Source of the DNA: Fulvia fulva | Lineage: Eukaryota; Ascomycota; Dothideomycetes; Mycosphaerellales; Mycosphaerellaceae | NCBI RefSeq assembly: GCF_020509005.1 | Contig: NC_063014.1 | Span: 4,526,001 to 4,590,000, forward strand | Length of the DNA stretch: 64,000 nucleotides | Reading direction: 5' to 3' | In this document: positions 31,329 to 41,416 of the stretch, piece after piece | Numbering within the stretch: position 1 is the first letter of the stretch | Layout of the letters: each line of letters begins with the position of its first letter | Notes under the pieces: generated by a model | Told to the model about the DNA's origin: nothing | Database searches by the model: none | Seen by the model: only the letters and a program-made list of their open reading frames with translations | Program-made: the position numbers and the translations under genes

Positions 31329-33555
31329 CTTTGCTTAGGCTGTTCCGAAAGTGTCCCCAAGAGCTTTTCGTCTTCATCTGAATGAAGAGAGCAAGAGCGC
31401 AAAGGTCTATACATTTTCTCGTTCTGTGCGCCAAAGATTGAGGTAGAGATGCAATGCGACTACAGCTACCGCTCTATGCCACTACCCAATAGGTTCTGCG
31501 CAGCTCAAGGGCAGCAAGCAGTGTGCCTTGGTATATGGTGGCAATTGTTCGGAGCTCTACGGTCCTGGTAACCGACTGACTCGAGTAATTGCACACATAG
31601 AGCATGTTGGAGGTCATAGTGGGGCTGCATGCTAGCAGCACCATACTGGCACCCAGCCAGTGATGTAGTCAAGGCGGATAACCCTACCTTGGGGGTCTAA
31701 TGTTGAGTAAACCCACGGCCGGTAGGCTGGACACGGTGGGGTCGGCAGTCGATTCTCTTGGGCATACGACCACTGGAGGTCTGGCAGGTATTCACTGGTC
31801 AGGCGAGTTCTGCGTGACTTCCAAGTCTCGTCAATGCCAACAATGGTATTCTCCGACAGCCTTCTACCAAGAGCAATAATGCCGGCAGCCGAACAGTGGC
31901 AACGGCCGACTATACGAGCATGTGCGTGCAGCCTAACTCCATAGTATGAATGGATCAGAACTCTCACGACAGCTCACTTTCGTGACCCTGTTATGGGCAG
32001 CAGTTGAATCAGCAGATTCACACGAAAACGCAGGAAGTAACGACAGAGTTAGGTTCCCTGGCGCATGCCAGCCGTGGACAAAGCCACAGCAACCAGGTTG
32101 GTCCTAACTCGGGGAACAGCCAGCGATCCAAATACGCGTCAGCGGATCTTCCGCGATTCATTGAGAAGTCTGAAGTGCCGAAGCTGAAGCAAGCAATACA
32201 AGAATCCTTCACTCAGTGGAAGCAGGTAGACAATGATCGTGTCAGAGCACAGATTGTAACGAGTGGCATTGGTACCAAGCGACTACACCCTAAACTAGTC
32301 CCCTCCATCAGGTTCGATGCACTTTATCGTCAGCCATCAGGTGGTCGCTGTTATCGTTCAGCCGGAGCTCTGACATATCGAAACATGCGGACCTACCTTC
32401 AGTCACACCCACTTTCGCCGCTTCATCAGCACTCCAGATCCAGCCTGCGCCCCAGGTCTTTGTATTGATGGCTACGATATGTCAGTATCTGTGTCCCAGC
32501 AGCCATGAATAATGCGATGAACTTGATGAGCTGCATTGTTACGGCAGCAAGTCGTTGGATTTGTTGAAGGTGTTTGAGATTGAAGAATTGAACTTCGAAA
32601 CGGCAGCCTCTGCTTTTACGTACTGCTACGCACCATCTTGAGGTCCTGGACAAGACACTCGTAAGCATCGTGTTACCTTGCCGGGCATACTTCGACCCAA
32701 CAAGTGTCTTGTAGCAGATCGTCACGCCATTGTGGAGGTTGATGGGACGCGTGAGGAGCAGAGAAAATACAGTGCACCCTCGTAGAATTGAGGAGGCTGG
32801 CACTGCGTCTTCCGTGCGTTGCAATCGTATTGACCAAAGGCGCGGACTGATTACCAACGGAATTAGGATTGTAACAAATCGGTCAACGTCCACGAAGTGA
32901 TTCTAACGCACAAAGACGCTGTGCAATAGACTGGAGTAGTAGGAGACTTTGAGCTCCTTGCCATCCTCACATTAGGCTCAGCTGGAGACACTCGGCTGCC
33001 AAGGCCGTGCTAAGAGGAGTATTCCCTTTTGACCTATCACAAGGCTACCGACGTTTGCTCAAGGTTGTACATGTGCATTGTAGTCTCACGTCCTACATCT
33101 CCATCCAAGGTGTTGGTAGAACTGAAGCCTCAACGGCAGCGACCATATTGACAAGGCTCATGGCAGCAGCCCTGTCACTGTCCTTGATCCCATGAAGCAC
33201 CTCCCCTAGCAAGCTAGCATGATGCCTGAAGAGGCATCCTTTGTGCTTAGCCCAAATCGAGCGGTGGGCAGTGGCGAACACATGGCTAGGATTGGACAAG
33301 GCTTGCCGAAGCCCATTCGGTACTGCTCCTTGGAACGAACATGAATGCAACAAGAAACTTCCATTCAGTCACTCGTATGCTGGTTCTCAGCGTCTGCTTG
33401 CTCCGATGCTTCTGGAGGTGAGTGACTATATTTCATTCATGTATGGTCGACCTTGCCTATGATTCAAGGCAGCTAAAGCTAGAACTGTCTGCTATGTGTG
33501 TACTCGCGAGGTTCTGTGAAGCAAGCGAGCAAGTAATTGCATTCGTGTCAAGTCA
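31329..33555. other. Decayed or unresolved accessory stretch
   Basis: No intact gene. Coding-like pieces on the minus strand include 31632-31967 (Pro/Tyr/Trp-rich end, unknown) and two short segments at about 32340-32540. One of the latter starts MQLIKFIALFMAAGTQ, like a signal peptide; the other contains KTWGAGWIWSADEAAK in another frame. A plus-strand 154-codon ORF (32004-32468) overlaps these. I cannot join them with certainty. Confidence 0.35.
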
Positions 33556-36500
33556 TTACTCATCTGAATCATCACTGTCAGCCACGACTCTTTTCCGCCT
33601 TCTGACCACAGGCTCATCGTCGTCATCTACAATCATGGCAGACTCCTTGTCACTTTCATCGATATCCTCTACTGGAAGTAAGGTTGCTGCTGGAGGCAGG
33701 GTTTTCTTCTTGAGACCACGTCGCTTCTGAGTGGCGGGAGTGGCGGGCTGTGAAGAGCTTGCCATCTCAATAGGGTCGCTAGTATGTGCCATGAAAGCCA
33801 AGTCGTCGCTGTCGGGTTCTTCCTCGTCATCCTCGCCACTCGTGTCGTTAGAGCCAAGGTCTATGCCTTGTGTGCCAATACGCATATCCGCTGGTGTTGG
33901 TTCAGGACTCGAATCGGCGCCTTCGCCAGCAGCAGAGCCATACGACACAGCGCGCTGTAACGGTTGCTTCTTCCTGGGTCGGCCTCGGGGTTTCTCGACC
34001 TGTATTGCAGGCGGTGCGAGTGGAGGTGGTCGTGGTAGCTCGGGTTCTGAGTCCGATGCCGCTGGATCTGGCGGTGGTGGAGGAGCCTTCCTAGGTCGAC
34101 CTCGAGGCTTTGGAGCAGTGGCAGACAGCCGTACACGAATAGGTGGTTTCTTCCCGGCTGTGATGTCTGGCACGATGCGAGCTGTAGCGGGTCCCTCGGG
34201 CTCTGGACTGACTAGACGTACACGGGCGGGTCCCGCATCTTCGAGATCACTCATTTGCAGAGCTGCCTCCATGCGGCTCACACTTTCGGCATCAACGCCG
34301 TGTATTGCCTTCATTGCATTTTCTACAAGTCGAGCGGCACGGCCATGTCGAACATGCTTGGTGGGCCCAAGACTACGATACTTCTCTGGGAAGCGCAATG
34401 CGTTCGGGGGCGCGATAATGCCATCGCCCTCCACCCCAGCTGTCTGAGCATATCGTTCCAGAAGCTCCTGCAGCAAACCATCCTCCAAGAAGACGCTAGG
34501 AAGAGATGGCAGTGTGGCAGCTTCTGGCTCAGGTGATGGCGACGGCGAACGAACCTTGACGAGGACTGACTTCTTCCTCACCACCTTCTTCCCCGGGACA
34601 ATGAAACCTTTCCCCGGCTCATCACTCTCCGAGTCCAGCTTGGAGGCGGTCACAAAGCCTGTTCGCACGTTATCAGGCATGTGGAACTTCTTCGGCGGAC
34701 GCTTTGCTTTGCGTCCACCTTTCGCCCGTCTACCCTTCTCGTTCGGGTCTACTGCTTGGCTGTTCTCGACCGGGATCTCGACAGGTCTCTTATCGCACAC
34801 TGGCTTAACTTCCCTCGGTAGGATGCGTGGGCTTTGGTCATCGCGATATGCGTACTTTGTTGCATCCGCGATCGACTTTTGGATGTATGCGTAATTGTCC
34901 TGAGCTTTGGCATAATCGTTCTCTTCCTTCTCCTTCATCAAGAGAAGCACTACACGCCCAACTCGCTTGCGGCCAGTACGGCCAATACGCTGCAGCATTC
35001 GTATTGGTGAGGATGATGCATCGTAACACACAATCAAGTCGACAGTTCCAATGTCAAGACCTTCCTCGCCAATGGATGTAGCCACCAGAGTGTTAAACTT
35101 GCCACTCTTGAAGTCCTGAATCACAGCATTCTGCTTCTTTTGGTCCATGCCTTCGGATCCTTTGGAGGCTGCTTGACCAACAAAGACGTGTGGTCGTATC
35201 ATGGGTTCGTTTCGCTTCAAGACGCGCACGATCTCCTCCACACTGTCACGATAGCTGGCGAAGATCATCACTCTGGTCGCACTGGGAGGCACATCGCTGC
35301 CCTGTCTTCCTTCACCAGCGTCCAGGAAGTGATTGAGAACGACCTCACGGACATATTCCAGCTTGGGATGGCCAACGAAGTTTGAATCATTAGTCCATGT
35401 TCGCATCGTCGTCATCATTGTGCTGAAATGTTCGGAATGGGCAATGCCAGTAGCGGTCTTGCCTTTGGTCTGGCCACTCTCTACCTCCTTTTGAAATGCT
35501 ATCACACCGGAGTAGAATGGACCAATGCCGTGGAACTTGAGCAGACCAATGCTGTGTGCCAAGCTGGACAGCACAGTAAAGATAGCGTTCATCATACCTT
35601 TGACCGGCTGCGGCGCCTTTCGGCCTGCGTCTGACTGCATCCATTTCTGACGGGCGGTCGTCAATCCGTAAGCAGTGAGCTTCATCGGATCCCTCGACCA
35701 ATATGCGTTTTGACTCGAGAGCTTATCCACTGATGGTTTCAATGCTTTTGCGAACAGTTCCATTATACGTCCCTGCTCAGGACTGAAGTCAAATACTTCC
35801 GTCTCGGTCTGCTTTTCATGTGTGTACTGTCGAATGTCGAGTGATTGTTCCGTCCGTAGTTCCACGCGAGCAATGCCGAGGTTGTCAATAACAGCCTGGA
35901 CAGCCTCGACCTTGGAGCCTGGTGTAGCGGTCAAAGCGAGTACTCGAAAACTGCTGTTGAAGCGTCGCATGAACGCAATGACCTCAGTGTACGCGTAGCC
36001 TCCAGTGGCTTTGTGAGCTTCGTCAACCACGAGCAGTATGAGCTTTTTCGGGTCGCAAATGCCAGTCTTGAGATCGTTGATCACTGTTTGAGGCGTCATG
36101 AAGAATACTCGCTTCTCCAGCCACTCATCAGCACGCACTGCCGGCGTTGTCTCTCCCGTCATCAGTACTGTGTCGCGCTTTGGGATGCCAACGATACCAT
36201 AGCAAGCTTCCATCTGTTGAGCAATCAACGGCTTGGTGGGCGCCATGAACACTATTTGAGCGTTCGTAGTCCAGCGGTAATAGTTGAGCATGACCGTCGC
36301 CGCAATGAACGTTTTTCCCAAACCTGTGGGCAAGGCCACCAAAGTGTTGTGGAACAAGCTTCGTGATACAATATTGTGCTGGTAGTCACGGGTAGTGCCA
36401 AGATTCGTTGGATACACCCACGACTTCATGGCTTCTTGGTCGAGCTTGTGATGGGTAGGGGCCTCGTCTCTCGCTGCCAATGGCCAAGCGTGTCGTTTTG

Positions 36501-37416
36501 CTGCTTGCTGCGAAGCAGTCAGATCCTGTGTAGCAGGCTGGCCAAATATCGTCAATTGCTTGAGCCCAGTCTGCGGCCCACGAAGGCCGGCCGGTCTTTG
36601 GTAGTGCGCCTGCGTAGGCTGAGACGATAGCTCTATTGCGTTCTTCCTGGGCGACTTTTCGGGGGATGAGGATGAGAAGGCATCGGAAGGCAAATCGTCC
36701 AGATCCTGGGTCATGTCATAAAGTGGTCTGTTGTCGTCTCCTCGCCGCCGGGCCAGAGCATCCTCCTCTGCCTGCAATCGGGCAGCAAGTGCAGCATCGT
36801 CCTCTTGGCCAGTGTGCGCCGCGCCTTGAGCTTGAAAGTAGCTGCCAATGTTCTTGAGTACTGGTCGTGGTGCGACCGACTTCGCAACGCCATTTGCATT
36901 TGCTATACCGCCGAGATTCTGCTGGACAGGAGCAGGAGGTCGCTTCCAGATGGCGCCGCGGAACTTGGTGGGATCTTCGTCGAGGCCATGTTGAGTCTGG
37001 GTGAAGACCATATCGGGATATTTGCGACCGTTCTCAGGAACATGGATTCGGTACTTGGACCGCTTCGATGTATTCTCTTCGACGGCGAGCTCGCCAGGAA
37101 AGTACCGATAGTCCTCGCCGGCTTCGTCACTGGGTTTCTGGGTCGCATCTGCCTGGTCGGGTGCGGCGGTGGACTGGATATGTGTCGAAGACGAAGACTT
37201 GGGCGGACTGGGAGCCTCATCGTCCGTCTCGGAGCATTCCACTTCCCGAGAGCTCGCCCCATCGAGGTGTGGTGGACCTTTCCTTCTCACTCGCCGCCGC
37301 TTGGTAGGGCGGGGAGATGGCGCGAAGCCATTGTGCTGAGATGCCTCAACTTGTGTAGCTGCAGCCAGAAACAGCGTGTCGTCTTCGTCGATACCGAAGT
37401 CGTCGCTGTGCGGCAT
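33556..37416 (-). CDS. mph1: FANCM/MPH1-family DNA helicase
   Basis: Start chosen at 37416 (MPHSDDFGIDEDD); an ATG five codons earlier is possible. About 1286 aa. Superfamily 2 helicase motifs are complete: LVALPTGLGKTFIA (Walker A), FMAPTKPLIAQQ, LVVDEAHKATGGYAY (motif II, DEAH), LALTATPGS (III), VATSIGEEGLDIG (V) and QRIGRTGRKRVGRV (VI). The Mph1-type insert between the helicase lobes is present. Mph1 unwinds D-loops and remodels forks in recombination and crosslink repair. The C-terminal region has two AT-hook-like KPRGRPRK motifs and acidic Ser-rich ends (DSDDSDE), fitting chromatin or partner contacts. Intact and without introns. Confidence 0.95.
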   Translation of the reverse strand: MPHSDDFGIDEDDTLFLAAATQVEASQHNGFAPSPRPTKRRRVRRKGPPHLDGASSREVECSETDDEAPSPPKSSSSTHIQSTAAPDQADATQKPSDEAGEDYRYFPGELAVEENTSKRSKYRIHVPENGRKYPDMVFTQTQHGLDEDPTKFRGAIWKRPPAPVQQNLGGIANANGVAKSVAPRPVLKNIGSYFQAQGAAHTGQEDDAALAARLQAEEDALARRRGDDNRPLYDMTQDLDDLPSDAFSSSSPEKSPRKNAIELSSQPTQAHYQRPAGLRGPQTGLKQLTIFGQPATQDLTASQQAAKRHAWPLAARDEAPTHHKLDQEAMKSWVYPTNLGTTRDYQHNIVSRSLFHNTLVALPTGLGKTFIAATVMLNYYRWTTNAQIVFMAPTKPLIAQQMEACYGIVGIPKRDTVLMTGETTPAVRADEWLEKRVFFMTPQTVINDLKTGICDPKKLILLVVDEAHKATGGYAYTEVIAFMRRFNSSFRVLALTATPGSKVEAVQAVIDNLGIARVELRTEQSLDIRQYTHEKQTETEVFDFSPEQGRIMELFAKALKPSVDKLSSQNAYWSRDPMKLTAYGLTTARQKWMQSDAGRKAPQPVKGMMNAIFTVLSSLAHSIGLLKFHGIGPFYSGVIAFQKEVESGQTKGKTATGIAHSEHFSTMMTTMRTWTNDSNFVGHPKLEYVREVVLNHFLDAGEGRQGSDVPPSATRVMIFASYRDSVEEIVRVLKRNEPMIRPHVFVGQAASKGSEGMDQKKQNAVIQDFKSGKFNTLVATSIGEEGLDIGTVDLIVCYDASSSPIRMLQRIGRTGRKRVGRVVLLLMKEKEENDYAKAQDNYAYIQKSIADATKYAYRDDQSPRILPREVKPVCDKRPVEIPVENSQAVDPNEKGRRAKGGRKAKRPPKKFHMPDNVRTGFVTASKLDSESDEPGKGFIVPGKKVVRKKSVLVKVRSPSPSPEPEAATLPSLPSVFLEDGLLQELLERYAQTAGVEGDGIIAPPNALRFPEKYRSLGPTKHVRHGRAARLVENAMKAIHGVDAESVSRMEAALQMSDLEDAGPARVRLVSPEPEGPATARIVPDITAGKKPPIRVRLSATAPKPRGRPRKAPPPPPDPAASDSEPELPRPPPLAPPAIQVEKPRGRPRKKQPLQRAVSYGSAAGEGADSSPEPTPADMRIGTQGIDLGSNDTSGEDDEEEPDSDDLAFMAHTSDPIEMASSSQPATPATQKRRGLKKKTLPPAATLLPVEDIDESDKESAMIVDDDDEPVVRRRKRVVADSDDSDE

Positions 37417-37936
37417 TGTATGCAGCGTCATGCATTAGGTGTGTCGAAAGTCGCGTACATGTAGTCCTACATGCGAAGTCGGGTGGCAGACACTTGGATG
37501 GAGCACGCGACGGCCTTCAACGCCAGAACACGTGATCAAGAGAGTGAGTTCCACCCCACCTGAAACCTGAACGACACCATCTCCTCAGCAGCTCAGCAGC
37601 CATGACAACGATCGCGTCGACGCAGTGATATGAGCTAAGTTATGTAGCTCGCCGACGATCTGTCAGCACTCCCGCAGCAGCCACTGCGTAGCCGCTCAGA
37701 GTCACATCAGCTCGGTGAGGAAGAGGTCAAAGGGAAGATGAAGTGCGGAGCTGGAGGTCTGGAGCTGCCGTGGTGGTCGACCTACGTCAATGTGGCCGAC
37801 ATCGTCACGATTGCTCTTCACTTCGTCTCATATCATCACGCTGACCCTACAGAAGACTTACTTGAACAGCTCACCAAGGATCCTCGACACCCAGTACTGC
37901 AACAAGCGCCTCCTCACCTCAACACCACCAGCCACA
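37417..37936. promoter_or_regulatory. Divergent upstream region of mph1 and GFA gene
   Basis: 520 bases between divergent start codons. An ORF open from 37790 runs into the GFA gene but the family start is at 37937, so this part is 5' UTR. No element recognised. Confidence 0.4.
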
Positions 37937-38507
37937 ATGCCCAGAGACCCCACTGGCGACCCGAAGCAGCAGAGCGAGGACAAGTTCAGAGATGGCATGT
38001 CAGGCTCCTGTCTTTGCGGCAGCATCACGGTCCACATCAAGGATTCCCAGCTCTTCTCCAAGAAGCGCGGACATCTCTGCCATTGCCAGAACTGCCGCAA
38101 AGTAGCAGGCTCGTACGTAGCGTCGAACTTATTGATCGAGCAAGAGAAGGTCACGATCGATGATCGCGATACAACGTTGAAGACATACGAGGACTACGAG
38201 ACCTTGAGCGGGAATCCGGTGTACAGGAGCTTTTGTGGCAAGGATGGCAAGTAAGTGCAATCACTACGAGGTAAGTCATGGTGGGCAAAGAGCTGATCAT
38301 GATACTATCAGTCCGATCAAATCCGAGACTGCAGCATATCCAGGCAAGGTCATTCTGAAGATGGGCATTTACCCTCGGATTCCACAGCCGGAGGCAGAAG
38401 GGTTTGGGCTGCATAAGCATCAATGGCAAGGGCAGCACAATGATGTGGACACATATGAGATCAAATGGGCTGGACCAGACAAGAAGTTGTTGGCGAAGGG
38501 CGCATAG
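37937..38507 (+). CDS. GFA/CENP-V-fold protein
   Basis: Exon 1 37937-38250 and exon 2 38312-38507 give 169 aa. The 61-nt intron has a GTAAGT donor, a GATACTATCAG acceptor and splits an Asn codon. The fold is that of glutathione-dependent formaldehyde-activating enzyme-like (GFA) proteins. Ligands visible are GSCLCGSI (C-x-C), then LCHCQNCRK (C-x-C-x2-C). The last motif reads YRSFCGKDGNPI, where the usual second Cys of a C-x2-C pair is Asp. Binding of structural zinc at one site may therefore be altered. Substrate unknown; true formaldehyde chemistry is doubtful for most fungal members. Confidence 0.83.
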
Positions 38508-38750
38508 AGCAGTAAGCTTGGCTTTCTCGTATACATCGACTTCAATGAAGTCCCAATAAGCATTTCCATCTCGATGACCTTGATGGTCAATCCGCTGTCT
38601 GCTGATGGAATCGTCCAGTAGTTTTCGATCCTTAGCTGCTCAACCTGATGCATCGTTCTCATGCACTGCCAAAGCAACCCATGATCCACAGCTCGTCCGG
38701 ACTCGCGATCCTGCCCCTCAATTTAGGTGGTTTGCTTCTATGGCCTCCCG

Positions 38751-39410
38751 CTACCTCGCATTCCACTGTGCATCGATGATCTGCTGGGTGACTGTGACTG
38801 CACCTGATGGCCAGACCCCCGGTGCCATCTCTACGAATAGCGCTAAAACCTCCTTGATATATCTTTCCATCGAAGCGCTTCGTGTTGGCAGGTGGAAGCT
38901 GAGGGCGCCAGCATGAAATGATAGGTCCACTAAAACGTGGCAAGCTGGTGCCATCTGACAAATCCGATCCGCGCCCCTGCTGGCAATGTCGAGTTGGTTC
39001 TTGGCTTCTTCAGCCGATTCCTCCGATCTTGGGTGTGGTGGACCTGCATAGACGGGCGTTCGTCTGTGACTTTCGATGTGGATCTCGCGGACTGCGAAAG
39101 CATTGACTTCGCCGATGCTCTCCAGGAACCCGAGTGCGACGTTCAGTGGATTGCCGAAAGCGGTCTGACCGGGGCCGGCGAACGTGAATAAGTTGAAACC
39201 GTAGAACATCTTGGTAGACTCTTGTCGGAGAAGGCGGCAGGTCTGGGTGATAGCGATCTCGAGTCGACGCGAACGGTGTGGATCTTGTTTGTATTTGCCA
39301 TATGCGCGGCTGGTCTGGATGATGTATACTGGCTGGTCTTGTGCTAAGACAAGCTCATAGATGCGGTTGCGCAGCTCCGGTGCGAGGCTTCCAAGCGGCG
39401 ATTTGTCCAT
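38751..39410 (-). CDS. LPxELRN-family protein, head-to-head copy A
   Basis: 219 aa from the ATG at 39410 (MDKSPLGSLAPELRNRIYEL); an ATG at 39590 would extend into the shared promoter. It has LAPELRNRIYELVLAQDQPV, followed by ITQTCRLLRQESTKMFYGFN. The neighbour on the other strand (39664-40359) has the same two blocks at the same spacing (KLPAELRNRIFKLVF, LTQTCRTLRQETTKMFYANV). The pair therefore looks like an inverted duplication. Function unknown; the family is sometimes grouped with F-box-like adaptors. Confidence 0.82.
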   Translation of the reverse strand: MDKSPLGSLAPELRNRIYELVLAQDQPVYIIQTSRAYGKYKQDPHRSRRLEIAITQTCRLLRQESTKMFYGFNLFTFAGPGQTAFGNPLNVALGFLESIGEVNAFAVREIHIESHRRTPVYAGPPHPRSEESAEEAKNQLDIASRGADRICQMAPACHVLVDLSFHAGALSFHLPTRSASMERYIKEVLALFVEMAPGVWPSGAVTVTQQIIDAQWNAR

Positions 39411-39663
39411 GGTGATAGTGGCGGTGAAGAGGTTGTGTGATGTTCTGGTAGTTGGTAGTGTGTGGTCGTTGGTAGTGTGTTGGTGAGAGGCGACGGCAGC
39501 TTGAAGTAAAGACAAGGCGCAAGTTTCGCGTCGCGCTAGCGCTGTCGCTAGCTCACGGACATGGATGCCGTCTGAAGCACATGCAAGCACGGCAGACTTT
39601 GCCTCGCTTCACTTCACGCACGCGACAGCCACAACACAATCGCGTCAAGATCACTCGAAAGAC
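39411..39663. promoter_or_regulatory. Shared promoter between inverted LPxELRN copies
   Basis: 253 bases separate the two start codons. TGTGTGGT/GTGTGTTGG repeats at 39440-39490 could be UTR. Co-regulation is an inference from spacing. Confidence 0.45.
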
Positions 39664-40359
39664 ATGGACAACTCGCGCCTCGCAAAACTACCGGCTGAAC
39701 TACGCAATCGCATATTCAAACTCGTCTTCACATGCGCCAAGCCTGTGAACATCATCGTCGACACTTCTTACCCAGGCTCGTTCAAGCAAGATGCATCCAC
39801 CTCACAGACGCTACCTATCGCCCTGACACAAACATGCCGGACCCTCCGACAAGAGACGACGAAGATGTTCTACGCCAATGTGTCTTCCGCTTTCTCTGTG
39901 CCACCAGGCGCTCAAGGCGTTCACATGTGGCCGGATATTACAGCACAAGCTTTCCTCCTCCACCTGGATACCACCCAAGCTGCTGCCGTACGGACGATCA
40001 TGCTCGGCTCAGCACCAAGTCTCACCATGGTATGCGCCATGCAACTCCAGGCATTGGAGGTGACAACGAAGCAGGCACTCGCGGCTCAGCTGCAACATGG
40101 ACGTACGGTTGCAAGACATTTTCAGGTGGAGTCGCCATTCTGCAAGGTTTGCATGGAGCTCTTGTTCCGAGACAAAGTTGAGGGCGATGCCACCTTGCGG
40201 TTCTGGTTCAAAGGAGATGAGATTCTTTGGGACAAAAGCCTCGACGGTGTTGAGGAGATGATTGCACTGGCTGAGGAGCAAGGACAGGCAGGCACGGTTG
40301 GTCTCTATCGATGGTTGCTGGGTCTGACAAGGGAGGTGAGGGATGAGAAGCGTTCATGA
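39664..40359 (+). CDS. LPxELRN-family protein, head-to-head copy B
   Basis: 231 aa from the ATG at 39664, chosen because the conserved motif starts nine residues later; the upstream in-frame ATG at 39565 lies in the promoter region. Sequence blocks KLPAELRNRIFKLVFTCAKP and QTCRTLRQETTKMFYANV match copy A. The C-terminal half diverges, with a CKVCMELLFRD segment. No introns and no disruption. Function unknown. Confidence 0.82.
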   Translation: MDNSRLAKLPAELRNRIFKLVFTCAKPVNIIVDTSYPGSFKQDASTSQTLPIALTQTCRTLRQETTKMFYANVSSAFSVPPGAQGVHMWPDITAQAFLLHLDTTQAAAVRTIMLGSAPSLTMVCAMQLQALEVTTKQALAAQLQHGRTVARHFQVESPFCKVCMELLFRDKVEGDATLRFWFKGDEILWDKSLDGVEEMIALAEEQGQAGTVGLYRWLLGLTREVRDEKRS

Positions 40360-40834
40360 GGTGGCGGATCGACTTGTGTCAGCGAGAGCGATCAGAGCCT
40401 TCGAGTGCGTGGGTGCCTGGACGTCAATGATGCCGTGGCGTCGAAGAAGATGGCTGCCACATGCACAAAGCAGGGGGTCTGTGGCTGCCAGTTCGATATG
40501 GTCTCGACGATGCCTGTGAAGCTCAAATGGATTGATCAAACGTTCAAAACGTTCAAGCATTGGGAGGTGGAAAGTAGTAGATGCTCTGCTTGGAAACGTG
40601 AGGTCTAGAAGTTGAACAGCAGTGTAAGAATTGTATCTTACTCCAACGTGAGGCTTGGAGAGTCTGGTCATTTCCTGCCCCTTCCTCACACAATGAGCCA
40701 TGTTTGCTGGTGGTTGGCGGATCAATCTGGTTGCCTCTGGTCCGCCAGGGAGTCACGTTATATAACTTTGGCACCCGTAATGTTCTCCGGAGGCTTCACA
40801 GAGGAGTGGCACGATAGCGTCAACAACAGATAAC

Positions 40835-41416
40835 ATGGTCGAAGAAGGACTTCTCAAGATCACACCAGGGCTCATCCAAACCCTCCAAACAGCGCGAGCC
40901 AACTCCCATTACTTGAGAGGCATGTCCACGTATGCAGCTTATCCTCACGTGGATAGAGCAAGCCGCTTCCAAGTGGCTGCAGGGATGATGGTCTCTATCG
41001 AAGTCCGTGCAATGGAGCACGAGATCGAGCCATTTCGTACGAAGTACTGGAAAAAGTCCGTCTTGGTCCTCCCACACGATTTCCCAGCGGGCGAAGTCCT
41101 GAATCACTTCAAGGCGCAATTTGAGTGCGTTGCTGATACGGACTTTGATGCCAACGCCGTCTATAGCGATATCGCAGCTGCCGCTGAGGACAGTATAGGT
41201 AGCTTGCCGGAACACAGCCACAGGGCAGGTGAGGCATTTGATGTTATTGCTGTGGCCGGTTCGATGAGCTCGAAGGACGATGCGTGGCTCGCTAGAAAGC
41301 AGCTGGACAGAGACGCGGGTTGGGGCTGGGTATGTATGCAACATTGTGTTGTGCTTGAGGGAAGTGGATGGGATAGAGAGGAAGTAGGGAAGAACCACTT
41401 AGTCGAGGAGAGATGA
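40835..41416 (+). CDS. Small protein with C-terminal SH3-like segment, copy 1
   Basis: 193 aa, no intron. The middle has VLVLPHDFPAGEVLNHFKAQ. The C-terminal part reads AGEAFDVIAVAG ... DAWLARKQ ... GWGWVCMQHCVVLEG, which follows the order of an SH3 fold (G-D/E-x-h-x-V, then W-L-A-R/K, then G-W-x-W ... C-V-x-L). The same order occurs in the spliced gene on the opposite strand at 42.3-42.8 kb, supporting both as real genes. No signal peptide. The SH3 assignment is by pattern only. The role is unknown, perhaps protein-protein contact. The antisense strand has an ORF of almost equal length, which lacks such support. Confidence 0.65.
   Translation: MVEEGLLKITPGLIQTLQTARANSHYLRGMSTYAAYPHVDRASRFQVAAGMMVSIEVRAMEHEIEPFRTKYWKKSVLVLPHDFPAGEVLNHFKAQFECVADTDFDANAVYSDIAAAAEDSIGSLPEHSHRAGEAFDVIAVAGSMSSKDDAWLARKQLDRDAGWGWVCMQHCVVLEGSGWDREEVGKNHLVEER

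Noticed and set aside
40820..41398. 192-codon minus-strand ORF
   Set aside because: Antisense to the SH3-like gene, which has a related copy elsewhere in the window; the antisense frame has no such support.
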